The position numbers and the translations under genes are program-made. A DNA stretch of 30,203 nucleotides from an uncultured Collinsella sp. (GTDB lineage: Bacteria; Actinomycetota; Coriobacteriia; Coriobacteriales; Coriobacteriaceae). The first letter of the stretch is position 1. Each line of letters opens with the position of its first letter. The DNA is taken from positions 1-30,203 of the forward strand of contig CAKUON010000016.1 in assembly GCA_934668875.1 (NCBI GenBank), given 5' to 3'. Below are positions 23,594 through 30,203 of the stretch, piece by piece. Below the pieces are notes generated by a model, which saw nothing but the letters and a program-made list of their open reading frames with translations, was not told where the DNA came from and searched no databases.

Positions 23594-24943
23594 ATGCAGC
23601 GGGATATCATCGCCAAGCTTAATGCTTGGAAGGCGACGGAGTATCGTAAGCCGCTCATCCTTAAAGGAGCGCGTCAGGTTGGAAAGACGTGGGCGCTCAA
23701 GGAGTTCGGCCGCGCCTCGTATCGCAACTGCGTATACCTGACGCTGGAGGAGCCATCTCCCGGGGTTCAAAGCGAATATGCGCAGTTTTTCGAGGGCACG
23801 CGTGATCCGCGGCGCATTATTTCAAATCTATCCTTGGCGTTTGGCCAGCCCATCGATCCTGGCGAGACGCTGCTTATTGTTGACGAGATCCAGGACTGCC
23901 CCTCTGCAGTTGGTGCTCTCAAGTATTTTTGCGATGAGGCCCCCGAATATCACGTTGCGTGCGCAGGGTCTTTGCTGGGTGTTCGCTTGTCCCGCGAGAC
24001 GAGTGCCTTTCCGGTGGGAAAGGTCGAGTTCATGGAGATGCACCCCATGAGCTTTTCTGAGTTTTTAAAGGCCGAAGGCGCCTCAAACTATGATGCGTAT
24101 CTTGGCGGTCTGGATCAGATCGAGGCGGTACCGGATTTCTTTCATGTCAGACTCGTCGAGCACCTTCGCCGCTATTTTGCATGCGGTGGCATGCCGGAAG
24201 CTCTTGGTCGGTGGGTCGAAACGGGTGACATTGCTCAGGTTGATAAAGTGTTATCCGACCTCTTGGATTCCTATGAGCGTGATTTTGCCAAGCACGGTGG
24301 TCGTGCACAGTTCGCTAAGCTTTCGCAAATTTGGAACTCAATTCCAACGCAGCTGGCGCGCGAGAATAAAAAGTTTGTTTGGGGTGCGGTTCGCGAGGGG
24401 GCTCGTGCCCGCGAATATGAGGACGCTCTGGAATGGCTCGCCGATGCCGGTCTGATCACGTCGGCGCGACTTAATACCGGCGGCGGAATACCGCTCTCGG
24501 CCTACGATGATCTCAAGGCCTTTAAGGTCTACTGCCTTGATGTTGGCTTGTTGCGCCGTATGGCAAGGCTCGATGCATCGGCATTCGCCATCTCGGACGC
24601 GATTTTTTCTGAGTTCAAAGGATCGTTTGCCGAGAACTACGTGCTTCAGGCGTTGCTTCCGCAGCTGGATGCCGCTCCGCGCTATTGGACTAACGAGAAA
24701 CCAAAGCATGAGGTCGATTTTTTGATTCAAGTCGGAAACAATATTGTTCCCGTTGAGGTCAAATCGGGGGAGGTCATTCATTCCAAGAGTCTGAAATACT
24801 ATGCCGACAAACATGCGGAGACGACCCCGTTGAGAGTCCGTTACTCCCTTAAGAACCTGAGGCTTGACGATGGGGTGCTCAATATTCCGCTGTATTTGGC
24901 CGACCGATCCGTCCCTCTTATCAAGAAAGCGCTCGCAGCATGA
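23594..24943 (+). CDS. AAA-type ATPase with DUF4143 C-terminal domain
   Basis: This 449-residue cytosolic protein belongs to a widespread prokaryotic family of unknown role. The N-terminal ATPase has Walker A GARQVGKT (25-32), Walker B LLIVDEIQDC (Asp97, Glu98) and sensor segment YHVACAGSLLGV. The C-terminal DUF4143 domain (about 200-445) includes KHEVDFLI and VPVEVKSG, an Asp...Glu-x-Lys arrangement like the PD-(D/E)xK nuclease core. Length and motif order are normal. The ATG at 23594 follows GGGAGG; the upstream in-frame ATG at 23549 lies inside the operator repeat. It looks like an accessory single gene: its base composition is lower in G+C than its neighbours, and related hairpins flank it. 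The stop codon lies inside the downstream hairpin. Confidence 0.87.
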   Translation: MQRDIIAKLNAWKATEYRKPLILKGARQVGKTWALKEFGRASYRNCVYLTLEEPSPGVQSEYAQFFEGTRDPRRIISNLSLAFGQPIDPGETLLIVDEIQDCPSAVGALKYFCDEAPEYHVACAGSLLGVRLSRETSAFPVGKVEFMEMHPMSFSEFLKAEGASNYDAYLGGLDQIEAVPDFFHVRLVEHLRRYFACGGMPEALGRWVETGDIAQVDKVLSDLLDSYERDFAKHGGRAQFAKLSQIWNSIPTQLARENKKFVWGAVREGARAREYEDALEWLADAGLITSARLNTGGGIPLSAYDDLKAFKVYCLDVGLLRRMARLDASAFAISDAIFSEFKGSFAENYVLQALLPQLDAAPRYWTNEKPKHEVDFLIQVGNNIVPVEVKSGEVIHSKSLKYYADKHAETTPLRVRYSLKNLRLDDGVLNIPLYLADRSVPLIKKALAA

Positions 24944-24971
24944 CAAAGGGACAGTCCCTTTGTCATGCTGC
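24935..24971. terminator. Perfect 17-bp hairpin overlapping the ATPase stop codon
   Basis: GCAGCATGACAAAGGGA (24935-24951) pairs without mismatch with TCCCTTTGTCATGCTGC (24955-24971) around the loop CAG. The last codons and the TGA stop (24941-24943) lie in the left arm. No T run follows, so termination is uncertain; it matches the hairpin at 23434. Confidence 0.65.
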
Positions 24972-24993
24972 GGGGCAGTGCGGATCGTTGTCT

Positions 24994-25160
24994 AATACTT
25001 TTCCTAGAAGTGAACGACCTTATTTGGACCCACGAAGCATCGACACATTTTGGAGGTTGTTTCCTGCGGTTTTGTCGAGTTTTTCCTGCGGTTTTGCTGC
25101 CGAAAAATGCGGATGCTTCGGGGGTCTGATTTCACTCGTTCACTTCTCGGGAAAAGTATT
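24994..25160. repeat. 167-bp foldback element
   Basis: AATACTTTTCC (24994-25004) pairs with GGAAAAGTATT (25150-25160), and AAGTGAACGA (25008-25017) with TCGTTCACTT (25136-25145). Further in, CGAAGCATC pairs with GATGCTTCG. The middle holds the unit TTTCCTGCGGTTTTG twice in tandem. No coding sequence is seen. It may be a miniature mobile element or a structured RNA. Confidence 0.65.
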
Positions 25161-25201
25161 AAACCTCAATTTGTAGGGGGTGGGGGAGAGCGCTTCTCTT
25201 G

Positions 25202-25224
25202 CGCCATGGAATTGCACCATGGCG
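25202..25224. repeat. Small inverted repeat
   Basis: CGCCATGG (25202-25209) and CCATGGCG (25217-25224) pair perfectly around a 7-base spacer. The function is unknown; it lies between the foldback and the promoter of the next operon. Confidence 0.4.
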
Positions 25225-25283
25225 AACGGATTGCCGAAAACTAGGCGCTCGGAGCCCTATAGTTTCCAAAAAGTTAACCGTTG

Positions 25284-25312
25284 TTGACCTGATTTGTTAG
25301 ATAAACTAAACT
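25284..25312 (+). promoter_or_regulatory. Promoter of the P-type ATPase operon
   Basis: TTGACC (25284-25289) and TAAACT (25307-25312) are spaced by exactly 17 bp. The small membrane protein starts about 85 bp downstream. Confidence 0.65.
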
Positions 25313-25398
25313 CTTTTCCAAAAGTGTGCTCGAGCAAACTTATCAACTCGGGTGCTAAGGCACCGTGCCGCAGTTGTTGCGGAAAAGGGAGAGACATC

Positions 25399-25644
25399 AT
25401 GAAGAAGTCCACGTTCAACACCCTGCTTGTCGGTGGCGGTTTTCTGCTTGGCACGGCCGGCATCAAGCTGCTCACCAGCGCTCCGGTTAAGAACGCCTGC
25501 GTGCAGGGCATCGCGTGCGGTATGCGCGTCAAGAACTGCTACCAGGACATGGTCGAGCAGGCCAAGGCCAATGTCGATGACATGGTTGCCGAGGCTGCCT
25601 ACATCACCCAGAGCGAGGCTGACGCGGACAACGCGGCCGAGTAG
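25399..25644 (+). CDS. Small membrane-associated protein next to a P-type ATPase (DUF6110-like)
   Basis: This 81-residue protein has one hydrophobic segment near the N-terminus (about 7-26, NTLLVGGGFLLGTAGIKLLT), a middle with two cysteines (ACVQGIACG) and a third in NCY, and an acidic, probably helical C-terminus. Its shape and position, directly before a metal P-type ATPase, fit the small DUF6110 family as I remember it; the assignment is from memory and not verified. The ATG at 25399 follows AAAGGGAGAG; the open frame upstream has no site. Only 18 bp separate it from the ATPase, so the two are co-transcribed. A helper role in metal transfer or pump assembly is an inference. Confidence 0.75.
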   Translation: MKKSTFNTLLVGGGFLLGTAGIKLLTSAPVKNACVQGIACGMRVKNCYQDMVEQAKANVDDMVAEAAYITQSEADADNAAE

Positions 25645-25662
25645 CGCTCCCAGGCACAAACT

Positions 25663-27738
25663 ATGAGATTCTCGATTATCAGCGAGATCCCCGGCAGGAC
25701 CCGCCTCCAGTTGGCGGGTCCTGTGCCAGAGAGCGATCTCGATGCGCTTCTAAAGCTCAGCGGCGAAATCGACGGCGTGCGCAAGGTGCGCGTCTACGGA
25801 CGCATCGGGCAGATGGCGCTCGCATACGACGAGCCGCGCCGCGATGCCGTGCTGGCCGCCGTCGGCGCGCTCGATGCCCAGGCCATCGCCGACGCCAAGT
25901 CGGGTTACGTGATGCAGCTCGAGCCGCGCAAGCACAAGCTTGTCATGGATCTGGCGACGCTTGTCGGCGTCCACTACGCGCGCCGTTGGTTTTTGCCCAC
26001 GCCGCTGCGTGCCGTCTTTGTCGTTGCCGGCTACATGGCCTTTTTGCGCGCCGCTCTCCGCGAGCTCGCGCAGCCGCGCCTGACCGTTCCCGTGCTCGAC
26101 GCGTCGGCCATCGGCATCTCGTTCGTCAAGCGCGACGTCGACACCGCGGGCCAGACGATGTTTCTACTCAACGTGGGTGAGCTGCTCGAGGACTACACGC
26201 GCGCCATGAGCGAAAACGAGCTCATTAACTCGCTGCTCGACGTGCCCGACAAGGCGCAAAAGGTTGTCGGTGACACCGAGGTGAGCGTCGCCGCCACCGA
26301 GCTTGAGCCCGGCGACCTGGTCGCCGTGCGCACCGGTATGTCCATCTGCATCGACGGCGTAGTCGAGCAGGGAAGCGCCATGGTCAACCAGGCGACCCTG
26401 ACCGGCGAGCCGCTGGCCGTCGAGCGCAGCGTGGGCGACGACGTGTTTGCCGGCACCGTCGTCGAAGACGGCAGCATCTTGGTGCGCGTGCGCGCCAACA
26501 CGGCCCAGACCAAACTGCGATCGATCGTCTCGCTCGTGCAGACGGCCGACTCGCTTAAATCCGAGGGCCAGTCGCACATGGAGGACCTCGCCAACAAGAT
26601 CGTCCCGTGGAACTTCCTGCTCGCGGGCCTAGTCGCGCTCACTACGCGCAGCCTCATCAAGACCTCTGCGGCGCTGATGGTCGACTACTCGTGCGCGCTC
26701 AAGCTCACGGGTTCCGTCGCCGTTATGACCGCCATGAGCGACGCCGCCAAGATGGGCGTCATGGTTAAGGGCGCCAAGTACTTTGAGTCGTTTGCCAAGG
26801 CCGACACCATCGTCTTTGACAAGACCGGCACGCTGACCGAGGCCCAGCCGCGCCTGGCCTGTGTGCTGACAACCGACGGCTGGAGCGAGGACGAGGTCCT
26901 GCGCCTTTCCGCCTGTCTGGAGGAGCATTTTCCGCATCCGGTGGCGCGCGCCGTCGTCAACGCCGCGGGCGAGCGCGGGCTCGAGCATCGCGAGCGTCAT
27001 GCCGCCGTCGAGTACATCGTGGCGCACGGCATTGCCTCGTCCATTGAGGGACGTCGAGCGATTATCGGCTCGGCACACTTTGTATTTGAGGATGAGGGCG
27101 CGCAGCTCGAGTCCGACATCAAGGAGCGCATCGAGTCCCAGATGCAGGGCCTGTCGCCGCTCTACCTGGCGGTCGATGGCACGGTCGTGGGCGTGCTCGG
27201 CATCGAGGACCCGCTCAAACCTGGGGTGCGCGAGGCCATTGCCGACCTGCACGCGCTGGGCGTCAAACACGTCGTCATGCTTACGGGCGACTCCGAGCGC
27301 ACGGCAGAGCGCATCGCGCGCGAGGCGGGCGTCGACGAGTTTAAGGCCGAGCTGCTGCCCGAGGACAAGTACGCCTATGTGGAGAAGATTAAGCGCGAGG
27401 GGCGCCGTGTCGCCATGGTGGGCGACGGCGTCAACGATTCGCCGGCGCTTGGCTTGGCCGACGTGGGCCTGGCGATGGGCGGCGGAAGCGACATCGCCAA
27501 AGAGGTCGCCGACATCATCCTGGCCGATACGGACCTCGCAGCGATTGTTCGCCTGCGTCGCATGAGCCAGGGACTCATCGACCGTCTGACGAGCTCGTAT
27601 TCCAAGGTGATGCTTACCAATTCGGCGCTGCTGGCGCTCGGCATTACCGGCGCGATTACGCCGCAGACGTCGTCGCTCCTGCACAACGGCTCGACGATTG
27701 CGTACAGCCTGGGCAACGCGAAAGCATATCTGCGCTAG
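25663..27738 (+). CDS. Heavy-metal-type P1B ATPase with a non-standard metal site
   Basis: This 691-residue membrane pump has an N-terminal domain of about 85 residues similar to an HMA fold but without a CxxC pair. The actuator loop has TGEPLAVE. The phosphorylation site is FDKTGTLT with Asp386, the HP motif is in EEHFPHPVARA, and the hinge is MVGDGVNDSPAL. In the metal-binding membrane helix the usual Cys-Pro-Cys is replaced by VDYSCALKL (Cys344), and the helix continues TGSVAVMTAMSDAAKMG rather than the common LATP. This places it outside the Cu+ and Zn2+/Cd2+ groups; the ion is unknown. The ATG at 25663 has only a weak site, so translation may depend on coupling to the small gene 18 bp upstream. 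A strong terminator follows. Confidence 0.9.
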   Translation: MRFSIISEIPGRTRLQLAGPVPESDLDALLKLSGEIDGVRKVRVYGRIGQMALAYDEPRRDAVLAAVGALDAQAIADAKSGYVMQLEPRKHKLVMDLATLVGVHYARRWFLPTPLRAVFVVAGYMAFLRAALRELAQPRLTVPVLDASAIGISFVKRDVDTAGQTMFLLNVGELLEDYTRAMSENELINSLLDVPDKAQKVVGDTEVSVAATELEPGDLVAVRTGMSICIDGVVEQGSAMVNQATLTGEPLAVERSVGDDVFAGTVVEDGSILVRVRANTAQTKLRSIVSLVQTADSLKSEGQSHMEDLANKIVPWNFLLAGLVALTTRSLIKTSAALMVDYSCALKLTGSVAVMTAMSDAAKMGVMVKGAKYFESFAKADTIVFDKTGTLTEAQPRLACVLTTDGWSEDEVLRLSACLEEHFPHPVARAVVNAAGERGLEHRERHAAVEYIVAHGIASSIEGRRAIIGSAHFVFEDEGAQLESDIKERIESQMQGLSPLYLAVDGTVVGVLGIEDPLKPGVREAIADLHALGVKHVVMLTGDSERTAERIAREAGVDEFKAELLPEDKYAYVEKIKREGRRVAMVGDGVNDSPALGLADVGLAMGGGSDIAKEVADIILADTDLAAIVRLRRMSQGLIDRLTSSYSKVMLTNSALLALGITGAITPQTSSLLHNGSTIAYSLGNAKAYLR

Positions 27739-27758
27739 CATTTTTGCTTGAGTTTATG

Positions 27759-27804
27759 GCCCGCGCCCGGGCGGCATTGCCGTCGTCCGGGCGCGGGCTT
27801 TTTT
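27759..27804 (+). terminator. Intrinsic terminator after the P-type ATPase gene
   Basis: GCCCGCGCCCGG (27759-27770) pairs perfectly with CCGGGCGCGGGC (27787-27798), and TTTTTT follows. The loop is 16 bases. Confidence 0.9.
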
Positions 27805-27808
27805 GCGT

Positions 27809-27837
27809 TTGACCGTGTGCTATCAGCCCTATATAGT
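27809..27837 (+). promoter_or_regulatory. Promoter of the toxin-antitoxin pair
   Basis: TTGACC (27809-27814) and TATAGT (27832-27837) are 17 bp apart. It begins right after the terminator T run of the previous operon. Confidence 0.7.
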
Positions 27838-27856
27838 GATGCTAGCAATGATAGCA
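27818..27856. promoter_or_regulatory. Inverted-repeat operator of the toxin-antitoxin pair
   Basis: TGCTATCA (27818-27825) and TGATAGCA (27849-27856) are perfect inverted half sites on either side of the -10 box. Such sites are normally bound by the antitoxin or the toxin-antitoxin complex, giving self-repression. Confidence 0.6.
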
Positions 27857-27877
27857 GGCGAGAGGAGCGTGATCGAT

Positions 27878-28231
27878 ATGAGTGTTGCTGGCAGCATGGC
27901 GCAGGTAAATGTTCGCGTGGATCGCTCGGTTAAAGAACGCGCCGAGGAGGCGCTGCGGCTTTCGGGCGGAACGCTGCCCGAACTCATCAAAAAGGTCGTG
28001 GCCAAGGTTGCGCAGGGCGGCGGTTCGTGCGAGGAAATCCTCGAGGCCGTTAACGACCGACAGCGGGGTGCCGTGTTAGATTCGCCGTTTGCTGCTTCCT
28101 GGGCGGCGGCGGATCAGCTTTACGCGGACTTGGGTATCGATGCGTCGCCTGCATCCGATGCCCGCGATTGGGACGCAATCTATTCCGAAACCATGGACGA
28201 GCACTATCGCCAAAAGGGGATGATCCTGTGA
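27878..28231 (+). CDS. RelB/DinJ-like antitoxin
   Basis: This 117-residue protein has an N-terminal segment typical of ribbon-helix-helix antitoxins of the RelB/DinJ family: AQVNVRVDRSVKERAEEALRL, then GGTLPELIKKVVAKVA. The strand VNVRVD would contact DNA, and the C-terminal acidic, aromatic part (DWDAIYSETMDEHY) would wrap the toxin. The ATG at 27878 is chosen because AGAGGAG (27861-27867) has proper spacing; the in-frame GTG at 27869 is too close to it. Its stop overlaps the toxin start by 4 bp, the classic antitoxin-first arrangement. It is longer than common RelB proteins (about 80-90 residues), with the extra length at the C-terminus. Confidence 0.8.
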   Translation: MSVAGSMAQVNVRVDRSVKERAEEALRLSGGTLPELIKKVVAKVAQGGGSCEEILEAVNDRQRGAVLDSPFAASWAAADQLYADLGIDASPASDARDWDAIYSETMDEHYRQKGMIL

Positions 28232-28743
28232 GCGGGGCTCCCCTCAAAATAATGGTGGACGCCAACGTATGGGTTGATTCGTTTTGCGCTGATCATGCCG
28301 AGTCGCTTGCCGCGCGTGCGTTTATTGGACAGGCGACGGAGACGGGGGCATTGCTGTTCTTTCCGGTGCATATCGCCAAGGACGTGCTGTACGTTGTCCA
28401 ACACGAGCTGAAGCGTAGCGTTCTTGCCAGCGGGGGAGCGCTCGACGAGGCTTCTGCCAGCGCGATTGGCGATGCGGCGCTGGCGTTTGTTCGGAACATG
28501 ACCGAAAACGCCACGGTTGTGGGTGCAGATGCGTCGGACCTTTGGCTGGCTGACAAATACTTAGCGCTCCATCGCGATTACGAGGACAACTTGGTGCTCG
28601 CCGCGTGCAAGCGCGCGCAGGTCGATTACTTGGTGACCAACGATCGCAAACTGCTCGAACATGCCGATCTTGCAGCAAAGACCCCGCGCCAAATGATGCC
28701 GATTTTGGCCTTGGCCGAACGCGGCGGCGCGGCTATCGGTTGA
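28228..28743 (+). CDS. PIN-domain toxin (putative ribonuclease)
   Basis: This 171-residue protein is a PIN-domain nuclease, the toxin half of the pair; PIN toxins cut RNA using acidic residues that hold Mg2+. The opening strand IMVDANVWVD has Asp11. Later acidic positions include Asp120 in DYEDNLVLAACKRAQ and Asp139 in VTNDRKLL, the usual order of the PIN active site. The start is GTG at 28228, overlapping the antitoxin stop (GTGA), with AAAAGGGG upstream. Pairing a RelB/DinJ-like antitoxin with a PIN toxin is less common than RelE or YafQ partners. Confidence 0.82.
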   Translation: MSGAPLKIMVDANVWVDSFCADHAESLAARAFIGQATETGALLFFPVHIAKDVLYVVQHELKRSVLASGGALDEASASAIGDAALAFVRNMTENATVVGADASDLWLADKYLALHRDYEDNLVLAACKRAQVDYLVTNDRKLLEHADLAAKTPRQMMPILALAERGGAAIG

Positions 28744-28801
28744 CACGAACTGCTTGCGGGCCTCTTGGACGACGATGCGCCAAGGGACCCGCGTGTGCTA
28801 T

Positions 28802-29236
28802 TTACAAAAGCTCGGCCTTAATGGCGGGACTTTCTGCGAGCTGCTCGGCTGCCTTTTCTTCGGAGCTGTCGAGGGCGGCAAGACTGCGGTAGACCCACTC
28901 GTTGACCTGGGTGTTCTTGACGCCTGCGGTCTGCATAAGGGCGCCTACCTCGCGGATTGCTGCGAGCAGATCAGCTTTGGGGCCCGCGAGCTCGACCTCG
29001 ATGCTGTGGTAGGCGGTCACGCCGCGGTTCTCACTCACGTGGTCGATAAAGCCCTCGACGGTCTCGAGCTGCTGGGCGAGGGCCGCATCGTCTTCGGTGT
29101 CCAGCGCGACGAGGGCATTCGACACCGTGAGGGCGGGATGTCCGCAGGGGACAAAGCCCTCGATGACATCCATAGCTTCGGTAATAGTAGCGCCCAAGCC
29201 AACAAGGGCATTGACGAGCTGTTCTTTGGTATCCAT
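28802..29236 (-). CDS. Unrecognised acidic protein of 144 residues
   Basis: This is a soluble, acidic protein with no signal peptide or membrane segment. It looks largely helical: an opening helix (about 1-27, MDTKEQLVNALVGLGATITEAM), a middle with CGHPALTVSNALVALD, and a C-terminal half rich in Ala and Glu. I do not recognise its family. The ATG at 29236 has AAAGGA six bases upstream on the minus strand, which supports translation. It converges with the toxin gene and is divergent from the tmRNA gene. Its coding-like composition matches the rest of the chromosome. Confidence 0.7.
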   Translation of the reverse strand: MDTKEQLVNALVGLGATITEAMDVIEGFVPCGHPALTVSNALVALDTEDDAALAQQLETVEGFIDHVSENRGVTAYHSIEVELAGPKADLLAAIREVGALMQTAGVKNTQVNEWVYRSLAALDSSEEKAAEQLAESPAIKAELL

Positions 29237-29350
29237 AACGGTCCTTTCGACGGGTCAATTTTGCTCGACGAAAATATACGTGACGTGTTCGGTAACAAAA
29301 ATGCGAAGTCGTGCGCACATTATGGTCTTCACAGCTCGTGCATAGAACAG

Positions 29351-29377
29351 TTGTCCGCTTTCAGAACGTGGTAAGAT
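29351..29377 (+). promoter_or_regulatory. Possible promoter of ssrA
   Basis: TTGTCC (29351-29356) is followed after 15 bp by TAAGAT (29372-29377), with TG just before the -10 box (extended type). The mature tmRNA begins about 100 bp later, so a 5' precursor would be trimmed. The short spacer lowers confidence. Nothing else is seen in 29237-29475. Confidence 0.4.
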
Positions 29378-29475
29378 AACACTCCACAAGCGGGGCTCGC
29401 CTCGCGCGTTCCTTGAAAAGTCGACGGTTGTTGGGTGCTTGCGTGCCCAATGCCATCCAGACTTTCCCGACATTC

Positions 29476-29839
29476 GGGGGCGACTGGTTTCGACACGATA
29501 GCTCTGAGAGAGGAAGCAAGCCGAGGTCTCCTCGCCTCGTTAAACAGGGGTACCGTCAAATTGAATTGACAACAACTCTTCTTTTGAGCCTATGGCTCTC
29601 GCTGCTTAGTTTATAGCGGCGCGTCAACCCGGTGATTTCCCCGACACCGGTGCGACGTCATTTTAGGGGAATGCTCCTGCGCACGTAATCGGTATGGTGC
29701 AGGCTAAGACCGAACCGGTTAGGACGCCGCGAGCGTGTCGCTGCGCGCAAAGCGTCCGAGACTAAACCAGCGACTGAGCTTGGAGATGCCAATCAGGGGG
29801 CTTTCGTGGACCGGAGTTCGATTCTCCGCGCCTCCACCA
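29476..29839 (+). ncRNA. ssrA: Transfer-messenger RNA (tmRNA)
   Basis: The 5' end GGGGGCGACTGGTTTCGACA and the 3' end with GGAGTTCGATTCTCC followed by CGCCTCCACCA are the hallmark tmRNA termini. The seven bases GGGGGCG pair with CGCCTCC (one G-U), and CCA is encoded at 29837-29839. The internal reading frame ends at TAG (29607-29609), and the 13 codons before it (from 29568) encode DNNSSFEPMALAA, a normal proteolysis tag ending in ALAA; the exact resume codon is not certain. tmRNA with SmpB rescues stalled ribosomes and marks their products for degradation. The 364-nt length is typical. Confidence 0.97.
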
Positions 29840-29847
29840 AAAGTTAT

Positions 29848-29884
29848 AGGCAGGTAGATATCCGTATCTACCTGCCTTTTTATT
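29848..29884 (+). terminator. Intrinsic terminator of ssrA
   Basis: AGGCAGGTAGATA (29848-29860) pairs perfectly with TATCTACCTGCCT (29865-29877) around the loop TCCG, and TTTTATT follows. It starts 9 bp after the encoded CCA. Confidence 0.92.
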
Positions 29885-29894
29885 ACCTATAGAT

Positions 29895-29992
29895 ACCGCG
29901 GAGAATCGAACTCTGTGCAGGGCGCGAGCGTTAAGCAAACGCGAAGCGTTTGTAGCGAGCGGGCGAGGACGCCGGCAGGCGGCCGAAGCCGG
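29895..29992. repeat. 98-bp direct repeat downstream of ssrA, copy 1
   Basis: This block recurs 211 bp later with a single difference in 98 bases. It opens with CGCGGAGAATCGAACTC (29897-29913), a perfect 17-bp inverted match to the tmRNA T-arm at 29814-29830. It contains the hairpin AAACGCGAAGCGTTT. Between the two copies, GCGTATTTGCGAAGCAAATACGC (29993-30016 region) forms another GCGAAGC-tipped hairpin, and GATTCTCCGCG (30018-30028) inverts the opening motif. Confidence 0.85.
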
Positions 29993-30105
29993 TGCGTATT
30001 TGCGAAGCAAATACGCGGATTCTCCGCGCAACGCCCCGGCCCAATATCGATGCGATGCCGATGGGGTTTCAGCCGGTCATGCCCCGCACCGACGGATCCC
30101 CCCAA

Positions 30106-30203
30106 ACCGCGGAGAATCGAACTCTATGCAGGGCGCGAGCGTTAAGCAAACGCGAAGCGTTTGTAGCGAGCGGGCGAGGACGCCGGCAGGCGGCCGAAGC
30201 CGG
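30106..30203. repeat. 98-bp direct repeat downstream of ssrA, copy 2 (cut by the window end)
   Basis: The second copy of the block at 29895-29992, with CGCGGAGAATCGAACTC at 30108-30124. It is still matching at the last base of the window, so its true end lies outside. No credible gene is seen in 29885-30203. Confidence 0.85.

Noticed and set aside
29762..30031. Minus-strand frame of 89 residues containing WWRRGESNSGP
   Set aside because: It is the antisense of the tmRNA 3' end, terminator and repeat; this peptide is a well-known false gene product beside tmRNA and tRNA genes.
30106..30203. Possible tRNA gene on the minus strand because of GAGTTCGATTCTC
   Set aside because: Only the T-arm is present; no acceptor stem, D-arm or anticodon arm can be built around it.

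Overview
The window looks like the chromosome of a gut actinobacterium of the class Coriobacteriia, most likely Collinsella or a close relative. This is inferred from the high G+C coding style, complete gatCAB, a class C sortase pilus locus with LPxTG-like pilins, and a tmRNA whose tag ends in ALAA. No database search was possible, so the genus is an inference.

Layout, left to right. (1) Molybdenum cofactor genes: moaA, then a moaC-mobB fusion (237-2595). (2) An MFS exporter and a HAD-IIB (Cof-type) phosphatase (2932-5172). Their intergenic gaps hold hairpins with a shared GGGACAGG-like loop. (3) A pilus locus (5559-14726): an A+T-rich promoter region, a 1168-residue beta-helix surface protein probably acting as pilus tip adhesin, a second pilin, the probable backbone pilin and a terminator. 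A duplicated cassette with a 50-residue membrane peptide follows, then the class C sortase. The tip adhesin gene carries a run of nine G just after its signal peptide, which could switch it on and off. (4) gatC-gatA-gatB, a tightly overlapping operon for the tRNA-dependent amidotransferase (15010-18511), followed by a 136-bp foldback and a terminator. (5) A divergent AraC regulator and a two-gene ABC exporter-fold transporter resembling the IrtAB/YbtPQ type (18727-23430). (6) A DUF4143-type ATPase gene with two tandem dyads in front of it and related hairpins on both sides (23434-24971). (7) A large foldback, then a small membrane protein and an unusual heavy-metal-type P-ATPase that has a Tyr-Ser-Cys-Ala-Leu site instead of Cys-Pro-Cys (25399-27738). 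(8) A RelB/DinJ-like antitoxin and PIN toxin pair with its own promoter and operator (27809-28743). (9) An unrecognised gene on the minus strand, the tmRNA gene ssrA with its terminator, and 98-bp direct repeats that carry an inverted copy of the tmRNA T-arm and run off the window end.

The most interesting signals are the possible phase-variable G tract in the adhesin, the duplicated structured cassette between backbone pilin and sortase (stems with compensating changes), the variable-stem/constant-loop hairpin family, the paired covarying operators before the ATPase, and the tmRNA-linked repeats.
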